Source: Timaviella sp038204505
Lineage (GTDB): Bacteria > Cyanobacteriota > Cyanobacteriia > Elainellales > Elainellaceae
DNA: 64,000 bases
Reading direction: 5' to 3'
Assembly (NCBI GenBank): GCA_038204505.1
Contig: JBBRCV010000002.1
Coordinates: forward strand, 1-64,000
A program made the translations under genes and the position numbers. Of the stretch, positions 50,558 through 58,335 are shown in pieces. The notes beneath the pieces are model-generated. The model saw only the letters and a program-made list of their open reading frames with translations, made no database searches and was not told the origin of the DNA. Numbering within the stretch: position 1 is the first letter of the stretch; every line of letters begins with the position of its first letter.

Positions 50558-50573
50558 GTCTATACGTCTATAC
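50558..50573 (+). repeat. Tandem GTCTATAC repeats before the RHH gene
   Basis: GTCTATAC occurs at 50558-50565 and 50566-50573, directly abutting, 7 bp before the start codon at 50581. The same octamer occurs three times at 40453-40481. An inverted variant, GGTATAGACC, lies inside the gene near 50712. Confidence 0.7.
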
Positions 50574-50580
50574 CGTTTTT

Positions 50581-51120
50581 ATGTCTGAAAAAATTAAGTT
50601 AGCAACTTTCAAGATCAATGGCGATCGCTGGGCAGAGTTCGTCAGCAGAGCCGCAGCCCAAAACAGCAGCGCTAGTGCCTTGCTAAAGCAATTTATAGAT
50701 CGATACTTAAACGGTATAGACCCAGAGGCGATCGCCCCAGCCAGTGACATCAGTTCCCAGATAGACGAGGCACTAGCCCCGATCAGGCAAGAAGTTGAAG
50801 AATTGTGGGAAAAGTTTGAGAGCCTGACAATCTTAGGGAATCATGCTCAAGAACCAAAAGCCCAAGGTACAAACACACGCAGCAGCAAAGATAAGGCTGT
50901 TGCAGAGCATTCTGAAGGGGAGGAATTGGGCGATCGTCGGTTGTCTAGAGGGGAGGCTCACCAGCTTGCCAAAAGTCGAGGGTATCTTGGAGCCATTACC
51001 AGCATGAACCGAGATTTAGCCGCTGGGAAGTTGAAGCCGTTTGGAGTGGCGATCGTTGAGAAGTCGGAACGCAAGATAGGAAGTGGGTCAAGAAACTATG
51101 TCGAGCTTGTCGAAGGATAA
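50581..51120 (+). CDS. RHH-domain protein with coiled-coil and basic C-terminus
   Basis: In this 179-residue protein the N-terminus (KLATFKINGDRWAEFVSRAAAQNSSASALLKQFIDRYLNG) is an RHH-type DNA-binding fold. A short coiled coil follows (QIDEALAPIRQEVEELWEKFES), then a low-complexity linker. A C-terminal domain (LSRGEAHQLAKSRGYLGAITSMNRDLAAGKLKPFGVAI) is of unknown fold. GTCTATAC repeats overlap its ribosome-binding region. It may autoregulate and control the 40.4-kb locus, or act as a partition protein. Confidence 0.75.
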   Translation: MSEKIKLATFKINGDRWAEFVSRAAAQNSSASALLKQFIDRYLNGIDPEAIAPASDISSQIDEALAPIRQEVEELWEKFESLTILGNHAQEPKAQGTNTRSSKDKAVAEHSEGEELGDRRLSRGEAHQLAKSRGYLGAITSMNRDLAAGKLKPFGVAIVEKSERKIGSGSRNYVELVEG

Positions 51121-51200
51121 AGTTTTTGTGATGCCGATCGCCCTATCACTGAAACGCGATCGCTTCACTTGAAAACAGGCTAAACAATCCTCAACCTAAA

Positions 51201-51653
51201 ATGCTTCAGAAACTACTCCTTACTGCGATCGCTGTTTTAACCGCTCTGCCTGCTCTAGCTCTACCGTCCTACACGTCGTCTGCACCTAACCCAAGCAATT
51301 ACACCGACTTTGATACTACTCCGGTATTGATCCAAGACAATGAAGAAGGGCAAATTTTCGCAAGTCGAGAATTTGTTTCTGTTTTGGGGAACGACGGAAA
51401 CATTTACATCAATCGTATCTTTGCTCGTAACTTCACAGATAACGGTCATAATTTCATCGTTGCCAAATACACCCAGATTGATTGTGGACGGGGATTGACG
51501 CGATCGCTTGGAGGTAGCGGTGCAATTGATGGGATGCAAATGCCTGTAGACAGTTCAGGTTGGACGGGTTTTAGGATTGATTCTCCGATCGCTAAAACTT
51601 GTGAACAGGCAGCACGCGATCGGGGAATCGATTGGAGCTGGGGGACACGGTAG
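51201..51653 (+). CDS. Secreted protein of unknown function
   Basis: This 150-residue protein starts with a clear signal peptide (MLQKLLLTAIAVLTALPALALPSY, probable cleavage after ALA). The mature part is beta-rich with two cysteines (IDCGRGLTRSL and AKTCEQAARD), perhaps disulphide-linked. No family is recognised. It is the last plus-strand gene of the element. Its own terminator (53545-53576) has been moved 1.87 kb away by the group II intron. Confidence 0.6.
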   Translation: MLQKLLLTAIAVLTALPALALPSYTSSAPNPSNYTDFDTTPVLIQDNEEGQIFASREFVSVLGNDGNIYINRIFARNFTDNGHNFIVAKYTQIDCGRGLTRSLGGSGAIDGMQMPVDSSGWTGFRIDSPIAKTCEQAARDRGIDWSWGTR

Positions 51654-51705
51654 GACTTAGGGCAATACATCGGGATAGGGAGAAACCTCGCAGTTCCCCC
51701 CTCCC

Positions 51706-51741
51706 ACGCCACCTGGCATACGGGTCCGTACCAAGGCGGTT
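51706..51741 (-). ncRNA. Group II intron domain V-like hairpin
   Basis: On the minus strand, ACCGCCTTGGTACG pairs with CGTATGCCAGGTGGCGT through a short loop. It lies just before the intron 3' end. CGC at the triad position fits class C introns, which usually have CGC instead of AGC. Confidence 0.7.
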
Positions 51742-51761
51742 CAATAGAGTTGAATATCGGA

Positions 51762-53138
51762 TCAAGCACTCAGTTTTGGTAGCCCTAGTTCATCAAAGTA
51801 ATCGATGCTCAGAGCGATTTGGACACCAGGTGTATGGCAAACTCGCCAAGGTCCCTTGCTGCTCCACGCAGTCGTGTGCGCCAGAGATTGTTGAACACCC
51901 AGTGCCATCAACGCCCGCTTGCGTCGCCGATAGGTTTTCCATTGTTTCCAAAGGACACATCGCAGTCGGCGGCGAATCCAGCTATCAAGGTCTTTGAATT
52001 GCCGGATGGTTTCGGCAAATCCAAAGTAGGCTTTCCATCCTCGCAGGTACTCGGATAGACCAGTTATCCACTCCTGCCAGTTCATACTTCGGGTGCGACG
52101 GGTTAATTGTCGCACTCGTTGCTTGAATCGTTGAATGGACTCGGGAGCCACTTTGCGTCGGTGAAGACCACCGCTACCGGTGAAGCTGAATCCCAGAAAC
52201 TTGCGCTCTCGGGGGCGAGCAACCGCACTTTTGCTCTGGTTAATTTTGAGCTTGAGTCGGTAGGTAATGAATCGGGTAATGCTAGCCATGACCCGTTCCC
52301 CAGCTCGTTGACTCCGAACATAAATGTTGCAGTCATCCCCGTAGCGTACAAACAAGTGTCCCCGGTTCTCTAATTCCTTGTCCAATTCGTCTAAAACAAC
52401 ATTGGAAAGAAACGGTGAGAGCGGTCCACCCTGGGCTGCTCCTTCTTCGCGAGGACTCACTAAGCCATTCTCCAAAACGCCAGCTTTCAGATACGCTCGG
52501 ATTAATTGGAGCACTCGGGCATCCCTAATCCGTTGAGACAGAACACTTAAGAGACGGTCGTGATTCACCCGGTCGAAAAATTTCTCCAGGTCAATATCCA
52601 CCACCCATTCATAGCCTGTCTTGAGATAGGTTTGCGCCTGTGCTACGGCTTGATGTGCCGACCGTCGCGGGCGAAATCCATAACTGTGCTCAGAGAACGT
52701 TCTATCCCACTTTGCCTGCAAGACCTGCAAAATTGCCTGTTGAATCAGACGATCTAAGACAGTTGGAATGCAAAGTTGGCGAACGCCTGACCCGTTGGGC
52801 TTTGGAATTGCCACTTGCCTAACAGGCTGGGGCAGATAACTCCCTTGAAGCAGCCGTTCCTTGATGTCAAGCCAGTGAGCTTTGAGGTAGTCTGGCAATT
52901 CCTCTGTAGTCATACCATTAACCCCAGGCGCTCCCTGGTTCTGCATCACACGCTTTAACGCAGGTATCAAATTACTTCGTTGGCAGATCTCCTCCATTAG
53001 TGCCATATCAAACATCGGGCTTTGGGAAGGCTGTCCCGCTATGAGCAAATCAGCCGTTCCTTCCGTTCCTTCAGGCTTCACCTGCTCTCTTGAAGAAGAC
53101 GCTTCTTGCGAAGTTATCTGCCTTTTAGAATTACTCAT
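51762..53138 (-). CDS. Group II intron reverse transcriptase/maturase
   Basis: This 458-residue intron-encoded protein assists splicing and mobility. The RT domain starts with ICQRSNLIPALKRVMQNQGAPGVNGMTTEELPDYL, and the catalytic box RYGDDCNIYV carries the Y-x-D-D motif. IPTVLDRLIQQAILQVLQ and EHSYGFRPRRSAHQAVA are class-C-like. A maturase (X) domain follows (RRTRSMNWQEWITGLSEYLRGWKAYFGFAE). No HNH endonuclease domain is visible, typical of class C. The frame is intact, so the intron may be active. Confidence 0.92.
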   Translation of the reverse strand: MSNSKRQITSQEASSSREQVKPEGTEGTADLLIAGQPSQSPMFDMALMEEICQRSNLIPALKRVMQNQGAPGVNGMTTEELPDYLKAHWLDIKERLLQGSYLPQPVRQVAIPKPNGSGVRQLCIPTVLDRLIQQAILQVLQAKWDRTFSEHSYGFRPRRSAHQAVAQAQTYLKTGYEWVVDIDLEKFFDRVNHDRLLSVLSQRIRDARVLQLIRAYLKAGVLENGLVSPREEGAAQGGPLSPFLSNVVLDELDKELENRGHLFVRYGDDCNIYVRSQRAGERVMASITRFITYRLKLKINQSKSAVARPRERKFLGFSFTGSGGLHRRKVAPESIQRFKQRVRQLTRRTRSMNWQEWITGLSEYLRGWKAYFGFAETIRQFKDLDSWIRRRLRCVLWKQWKTYRRRKRALMALGVQQSLAHTTAWSSKGPWRVCHTPGVQIALSIDYFDELGLPKLSA

Positions 53139-53544
53139 AAGTTCTAGGTCCTATTCACCACTCTCTATTGTTTGAACCTTCAGCAAGTTGCCTTGCCTAC
53201 TATGTTCGCTGCTGACTTCTGCGGTAGGTTCAAAGTAGATTGCTCCACTCTCAGTCCCAATCGGACAGACCACAGATCTCCCGGAGTAAGTGTCCACACT
53301 TTCGGTACACAACCGCTGGATTTACGTTGCCGGTACTTGATGGATATGGACTTCGTGATCTCATGCTCACTCGTCCCACCTTTACGCCTCCTATCCAGTT
53401 TCTGTTCGTCGGCTCATACCTTTGTTCCACGCTTCCTTCAGACCTTACCTCGCGATAACGCCCTTGCGCTTCACTACCCTTCACCTCCATCAGGTTGGCA
53501 GAGGACTTTCACCTCCTAGCGTGTACACATGTCCGGCACACATT

Positions 53545-53576
53545 AAAAACCCCTCAGAGCGCTCTGAGGGGTTTTG
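53545..53576. terminator. Perfect bidirectional terminator, intron target
   Basis: AAAACCCCTCAGAG / CTCTGAGGGGTTTT form a perfect stem with T-runs on both strands. On the plus strand it originally followed the secreted-protein gene by about 18 bp. On the minus strand it is the 5' exon of the group II intron. Confidence 0.9.
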
Positions 53577-53894
53577 TTTTATGTGAGCATACGGGCGATC
53601 GCTAACCACCCTGAAATCATCAAGGAAATCGCCAGCACCTTGTTTATCGAGGTCAACCGCAGTACCCGTCGCTAGGCAAGCAACATCTTCTACAGCATGT
53701 GTGAGACTTGCTATACATAGGTTCCAGCTCTTATATAGCAAGTCTCACACACATTCAGGCAGCAGCTTGGGTAATGCCCATCTACTTTCAAAGAAGCGCT
53801 ACGAGCTACCCCCGCATGAGTGATATTCGGTTGTTAGTCTCAGGGTAAAAGTAGGGCAATTTTAGGTCAGCCTATCTTCATAATTCCTGAAACC
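53577..53894. other. Right end of the element, no confident gene
   Basis: Between the terminator and tRNA-Cys there is no clear gene. A plus-strand frame from GTG 53583 encodes only 30 residues (ending IASTLFIEVNRSTRR) and may be a fragment. The stretch holds an 18-bp inverted repeat (53698-53751) and a TAGGGCA word (53852-53858), both candidates for recombinase accessory sites. Confidence 0.45.
53698..53751. repeat. 18-bp inverted repeat near the right end
   Basis: TGTGTGAGACTTGCTATA (53698-53715) and its exact reverse complement (53734-53751) enclose 18 bp. No T-tract follows. It could be a small insertion scar, a recombinase arm site or an RNA hairpin. Confidence 0.75.
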
Positions 53895-53895
53895 A

Positions 53896-53966
<71 letters not shown>

Positions 53967-54005
53967 ATTTCCCAGAATTTTATCACAAATCGCGATCGCC
54001 ACACA

Positions 54006-55628
54006 TCACATCACTGGCTGAGCCTCCCCATGCTGAGGATGAATCGGGGCTTTCCCCTGCTGAATAGTGGCATAGAGGCGATTGAGGGCGTTGATGTAAG
54101 CCTGGGCCGAAGCAACAATAATGTCAGTATTGGCACCATGTCCTGAAAAGAACCGATCTTCATGGCGAATCCGAATCGTAACTTCGCCTAAAGCATCAAT
54201 GCCTTCGGTGACTGACTGCACTGAAAATTCAATCAATTGATTGGGGATATCAATGACTCGATTGATAGCGCGGTAGATGGCATCTACAGGACCAGTGCCG
54301 ATCGCCGCATCGGTTAATTCTTCGCCGTTGGGAGTGCGAATGGTGACGGTTGCGGTAGGACGGGCATGGTCGCCGCAGGAGACTTGGATGTGTTCTAGAC
54401 GAAAGATTTCGGGGGCTTGCTGGGTTTCGTCGTTGACGATCGCCTCCAAATCCCAATCGGTCAGGTCTTTTTTCTTATCTGCCATGTCTTTGAACCGCAG
54501 AAACGCCCGATTCAGCTCTTGATCTGCCAGGTCGAAGCCTAATTCTTTCAGTCTCGTCCGAAAAGCGTTGCGCCCGGAGTGCTTGCCCAAGACAATTTGG
54601 TTGTCGGTCAGCCCGATAGACTGGGCATCCATGATTTCGTAGGTGAGCTTGTGCTTGAGAACGCCGTCTTGGTGAATGCCGGATTCGTGGGCGAAGGCGT
54701 TTGCCCCGACGATCGCCTTGTTGGGTTGCACGAGCATTCCGGTAAGGTTCGATACGAGGCGGGAAGTTTTGTAGAGTTGGCGGGTATCAATGCCAGTCAA
54801 AGGCTCTTCGGATTCTGCCGGACGACCGAGGAACGGATTGAAGTATTGCCGCCGCACGTGGAGCGCCATGACTAGCTCTTCTAATGCTGCATTCCCGGCG
54901 CGTTCGCCAATGCCGTTGATGGTGCATTCTAGCTGACGAGCGCCATGTTTGACGGCTTCTAAAAAGTTCGCCACTGCTAAGCCTAAATCATTGTGACCGT
55001 GGACGGAGAGGATGGCTTGATCGATGTTGGGAACGTTTTCTTTGATGCCCTTGATAATGGCTCCAAATTCGCTGGGAGTGGTGTAGCCGACGGTATCGGG
55101 GATATTGATGGTGGTGGCTCCAGCGACGATCGCCCGTTCTATCACCTGATACAGAAACTCAGGGTCGGAGCGTCCAGCATCTTCAGGGGAAAACTCAACG
55201 TCATCGACAAAAGTCTTGGCATACGCCACCATTTCAGGGGCAATTTCTAGGACTTCTGCGCGCGTTTTTCTGAGCTTGTATTCCAGGTGAATGTCGGAGG
55301 TGGCGAGGAAGGTGTGGATGCGGGGATGGGCAGCGGGCTTGAGGGCTTCAGCGGCGGTTTTGATGTCTTGCTGGGTGGCTCTAGCTAAACCACAGATGAT
55401 AGGACCTTGCTCAGTGCCGACTGTTTGGGCAATTTTACTGACGGCTTCAAAGTCGCCAGGGCTGGCGAAGGGAAAGCCTGCTTCAATCACGTCTACACCC
55501 AGGCGAGCCAGTTGACGGGCGATCGTCAGTTTTTCTTCCACGTTTAGGGTAGCGCCGGGGGACTGTTCGCCGTCGCGGAGGGTGGTATCAAAAATGATGA
55601 TGCGGTCTTGCTGAGGTTGAGTGTCCAT
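54006..55628 (-). CDS. leuA: 2-isopropylmalate synthase LeuA
   Basis: LeuA condenses acetyl-CoA with 2-oxoisovalerate, the first committed step of leucine synthesis. From ATG 55628 it is 540 residues. The HMG-like TIM barrel begins IIIFDTTLRDGEQSPGATL (metal Asp and Arg), with VSVHGHNDLGLAVANFLEA giving the metal histidines and GIGERAGNAALEELVMAL. The C-terminal regulatory domain (about 400-540) binds leucine for feedback inhibition. The upstream in-frame ATG at 55664 is less likely. It is third in a minus-strand run after two envelope-type genes. Confidence 0.96.
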   Translation of the reverse strand: MDTQPQQDRIIIFDTTLRDGEQSPGATLNVEEKLTIARQLARLGVDVIEAGFPFASPGDFEAVSKIAQTVGTEQGPIICGLARATQQDIKTAAEALKPAAHPRIHTFLATSDIHLEYKLRKTRAEVLEIAPEMVAYAKTFVDDVEFSPEDAGRSDPEFLYQVIERAIVAGATTINIPDTVGYTTPSEFGAIIKGIKENVPNIDQAILSVHGHNDLGLAVANFLEAVKHGARQLECTINGIGERAGNAALEELVMALHVRRQYFNPFLGRPAESEEPLTGIDTRQLYKTSRLVSNLTGMLVQPNKAIVGANAFAHESGIHQDGVLKHKLTYEIMDAQSIGLTDNQIVLGKHSGRNAFRTRLKELGFDLADQELNRAFLRFKDMADKKKDLTDWDLEAIVNDETQQAPEIFRLEHIQVSCGDHARPTATVTIRTPNGEELTDAAIGTGPVDAIYRAINRVIDIPNQLIEFSVQSVTEGIDALGEVTIRIRHEDRFFSGHGANTDIIVASAQAYINALNRLYATIQQGKAPIHPQHGEAQPVM

Positions 55629-55699
55629 AGGAAAGCTATTGCTAGGGTAGAGAGCGATCGCCAATCAGAAATATCTGATTGCCATTGTAGAGCTTGGGG

Positions 55700-57235
55700 C
55701 TAGTCTTCGTTTGGCTCTTTTGATTTTTGTGGGCGATCGCTCCTCGGCAGGGATGCGCCTTGCGTTGAAAAACCCAGCCACCGCTTGACTTTCACGACAA
55801 GACTACGGACTCGCCAAAACTTACTGGTCTGCATCCAGGTTAAGTAAGTTTGAGTTTCTGCTAAGTCGGTTTGTAACTGCTGGATATGAATCTGTCGCCG
55901 CTGAAGTTTGGTGCGTAGGGCTTGGTTAATGTGTTGGCGATGGTCTAACTCGGCTTGCAGATGTTGATTGACCTGATGACGAAGCAGCTCTGCTTGCTGG
56001 TGTTGATTGGTCTGCTGCTGCTGATTGGTTTGCTGCTGCTGCTGAAGTAATTCTGCTTGTGAGTGTTTGTGCTGCAACTGTTCTGCTTGGAGGTGTTGCT
56101 GCTGCTGGATTACTTCCTGCTGGGTGCGCGTCAGCTCTTGTTTGGTACGGTTGAGCGTGACTTCAGTTTGGCTCAAGCGGGCATGAAGTTGAATGCGATC
56201 GCCCTCGCAATGTCCCAACTGTTTAAGGCGGGGAGCCAGCCAGCGCAGATAGGTGGCGGTTGCCTGTTGCTCTGCCTCCTGCTCTGAGTTAGGGGACTGT
56301 GCTCGCTCTAAAACCCGTTCGTAGAGGTGCAGAATTTGGTCAACCACAGCTTCTTGTCCTGCGGTCGACCGAATTAATTGAGAGACGGCGGCGGCATCTT
56401 GAGGGGCATAGCGCCCGATTTTGTCTACTAAACCCTTGACGGTGATAGGGTCTTGGAGGGCGCGAACGCCAAAGTTGAGAGGACGAAGCTGGTCGAAATT
56501 TGCTGTGGTCACTAGCGCGCCTGAACCAATTGCATCACAGAGGATGACGGCAGCTCCCACCGACATGGCTTCGAGGGCGGCACGGGCTTTAGCAAACACT
56601 AAATCGTAATTGCCCAGCAGTGCTTCGGGTTGAGTGCAAATCTGCCCAGAATTCATGCCAGCCACATCGACGGTAATGCCCAGTTGATGACAGGCAGTTT
56701 GAATTGTATTGAGGTGGGTCTGGTGACTAGCAGCATTGCTAAACACAAGGGCACGTTTGGGCTGAAGAGGCAGGGGGTGCGATCGCGGCTGAAACCGTTC
56801 TAAGTCAACAAAATTTAACAGCACTTCTATCTGATTTTCAGGGATACCGTGCTGGTAAAGCAGGCGATCGCGGCAGGTATGATCCACTGCAACATACTGG
56901 TAAATGCGCGGAAAGCGGGGAGCGGCCTCTTCCCAGGGCAGCCAACCATGACAAAAGTAAACGCAGGGAACAGTGGGAAAATGCAGGAGCGCCGTCATTG
57001 TATCGAGATGGTGCTGCCCGTGAATAATATCGGGAGGATGGGCAAGCGATCGCAAATCATCTACAGCAGGTATGGTGGCGAGTCGGAGTTCTTCGGCAAC
57101 CGCGCCTAAATCAGTGCTGTAGGCGATCGGGGTGTGTCCCCGCCGCAGCAATGCCAACGCTAGGTCACGGACATACAGCTCAGATCCTGCCCGTGCTGCC
57201 AACGTATTGTTGGTGATTAAAACCCTCAACCCCAC
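55700..57235 (-). CDS. Glycosyltransferase with long glutamine-rich coiled coil
   Basis: From GTG 57235 this protein is 511 residues. The N-terminal GT-B glycosyltransferase (about 1-320) is marked by VGLRVLITNNTLAARAGSELYVRDLALALLRRGHTPI, a donor-domain NFVDLERFQP segment and AALEMSVGAAVILCDAIGSGALV-like C-terminal motif. A low-complexity Gln/His-rich coiled coil (about 350-460) follows, ending in a basic tail. GTG is preferred because AGAGGT lies 8 bp upstream and it starts 5 bp after the preceding stop. Sugar and acceptor are unknown. Confidence 0.82.
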   Translation of the reverse strand: MGLRVLITNNTLAARAGSELYVRDLALALLRRGHTPIAYSTDLGAVAEELRLATIPAVDDLRSLAHPPDIIHGQHHLDTMTALLHFPTVPCVYFCHGWLPWEEAAPRFPRIYQYVAVDHTCRDRLLYQHGIPENQIEVLLNFVDLERFQPRSHPLPLQPKRALVFSNAASHQTHLNTIQTACHQLGITVDVAGMNSGQICTQPEALLGNYDLVFAKARAALEAMSVGAAVILCDAIGSGALVTTANFDQLRPLNFGVRALQDPITVKGLVDKIGRYAPQDAAAVSQLIRSTAGQEAVVDQILHLYERVLERAQSPNSEQEAEQQATATYLRWLAPRLKQLGHCEGDRIQLHARLSQTEVTLNRTKQELTRTQQEVIQQQQHLQAEQLQHKHSQAELLQQQQQTNQQQQTNQHQQAELLRHQVNQHLQAELDHRQHINQALRTKLQRRQIHIQQLQTDLAETQTYLTWMQTSKFWRVRSLVVKVKRWLGFSTQGASLPRSDRPQKSKEPNED

Positions 57236-57240
57236 GATTT

Positions 57241-58044
57241 CTACCTCTCGTTTAGCGCCAGAGCTAGCGGGTAAAGGTGTTCCCGGTAGCGAATCACCCA
57301 ATCATAATAGCCCCGAGCCACCTGCTGTTCTCCATAGCGCTCATAAAACGGCGGCTCCTGTAGCTCGATTTCTAAATCCTTTCTCAAATCTTGTAAATCC
57401 ACTGGACGCAAACATTCAATTTGAAATGCTTCTAATCCTAGCGTTTGAATTGCCTGTTGCAACTCTTGCTGTAATTCCGGATATGCTTTAGCCGCTGCAT
57501 ATTTACGAGCGAGGGCAGCAGAGTCTAGCTTTAGCCAAATAGGCTGTGATCGTTGCAGTTCACGACAATTGTCGGGCAAACCCACAAGGGGAAACTCAAA
57601 GTTGAGACTGGTCTGGTGATAAAGGTGTGACACTTGGGCGATCGCTGCATTAATCAATATTCGGCACAAATCATGAGTAGGATTATAGCCTTCTTGAGCA
57701 TCTCCAACCACATACTCGATACGATGCTTTACCAAAGCTTGCACCAGGTTTTGCAATATATCAATAAACAATTCTCGGTCGTAGTTAAGCAGGGCTTGAT
57801 AGATTTGGCGATCGCTTAATTGTCCGTAAATTTCTCCAGGAATGGCTTGAAGTGAGTCAAGAATTTTGGTTGTGGAGGATAGGCGAGAAGCGATCGATCG
57901 CCCAGAGCCATCGGTTAACACAAACACACGGGGCTTTGCCAATTCCAGCCAATGATGTACCCGCAGTTCATGACCAGGATGAGCAATCACCAGCGCTGCA
58001 ACCCGATCCTTCCAGTCCCAATGAAAATTTTGAGCTACCAACAT
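57241..58044 (-). CDS. PIG-L/LmbE-like protein
   Basis: The N-terminus of this 267-residue protein, DRVAALVIAHPGHELRVHHWLELAKPRVFVLTDGSG, resembles PIG-L/LmbE deacetylases (AHPDDE ... TDGxx), but the metal motif reads HPGHE instead of HPDDE. A second segment YVVGDAQEGYNPTHDLCR supplies a further Asp and His. The altered motif makes deacetylase activity uncertain. It lies 5 bp upstream of the glycosyltransferase, so the two probably act together on a glycoconjugate. Confidence 0.65.
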   Translation of the reverse strand: MLVAQNFHWDWKDRVAALVIAHPGHELRVHHWLELAKPRVFVLTDGSGRSIASRLSSTTKILDSLQAIPGEIYGQLSDRQIYQALLNYDRELFIDILQNLVQALVKHRIEYVVGDAQEGYNPTHDLCRILINAAIAQVSHLYHQTSLNFEFPLVGLPDNCRELQRSQPIWLKLDSAALARKYAAAKAYPELQQELQQAIQTLGLEAFQIECLRPVDLQDLRKDLEIELQEPPFYERYGEQQVARGYYDWVIRYREHLYPLALALNER

Positions 58045-58137
58045 AAAGCTGAGTGAGTGGATGATCTAATTAATTAAAATAAAGCTTAACGGTTTATCTG
58101 CCCAACTCCAGAAACCTTTAATGATATGCTAGCCCCT

Positions 58138-58217
58138 AAGCTAGGGGTGCCTGAGCAATCAGGCTGAGATTACACCCTTGGAACCTGAGTCTGGGTTATA
58201 CCAGCGGAGGAAAGCGT
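58138..58217 (+). promoter_or_regulatory. TPP riboswitch (first)
   Basis: The aptamer shows the conserved TPP elements: AGGGGTGCCTGAGC, CTGAGATTACACCC, GAACCTG, and GGGTTATACC followed by GGAGGAAAGCG. It lies upstream of the SSS-family transporter, about 118 nt before ATG 58336. An upstream CCCCTA/TAGGGG pairing (58133-58147) could compete with the aptamer's 5' strand. Confidence 0.93.
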
Positions 58218-58335
58218 TAATTGAGGCAAGTTAGCTTTGAACTATCTGCTAAATTTGGGCAGTTGTCTTACCGTCAGCTCCAAAACTCCCGAAAGTTTCG
58301 CCTCTAGCGCCACTGTTTCATCGCGTGAGGTTTTT

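Larger units (their letters stand above)
51669..53541 (-). mobile_element. Group II intron (class-C-like)
   Basis: The intron runs on the minus strand from GTGTGCCGG (5' end at 53541) to ...CCCGAT (3' end at 51669), 1873 bp. Its 5' exon ends in a perfect terminator hairpin (53545-53576), the target type of bacterial class C introns. A domain V-like hairpin lies at about 51706-51741 (ACCGCC ... GGTGGCGT, with a CGC-type catalytic motif). It carries one maturase ORF. Removing it would join AGGGCAATAC directly to ATTAAAAACCCC on the plus strand. Confidence 0.85.

Noticed and set aside
52103..52373. Open frames on both strands inside the maturase gene
   Set aside because: They are shadows of the RT coding region.
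53251..53490. Frames in the 5' part of the group II intron
   Set aside because: This region is structured intron RNA (domains I-III); open frames there are incidental.
53490..53741. An 83-codon minus frame crossing the terminator into the intron
   Set aside because: It continues into the intron RNA and reads through the terminator hairpin; before intron insertion it would have had a different end.
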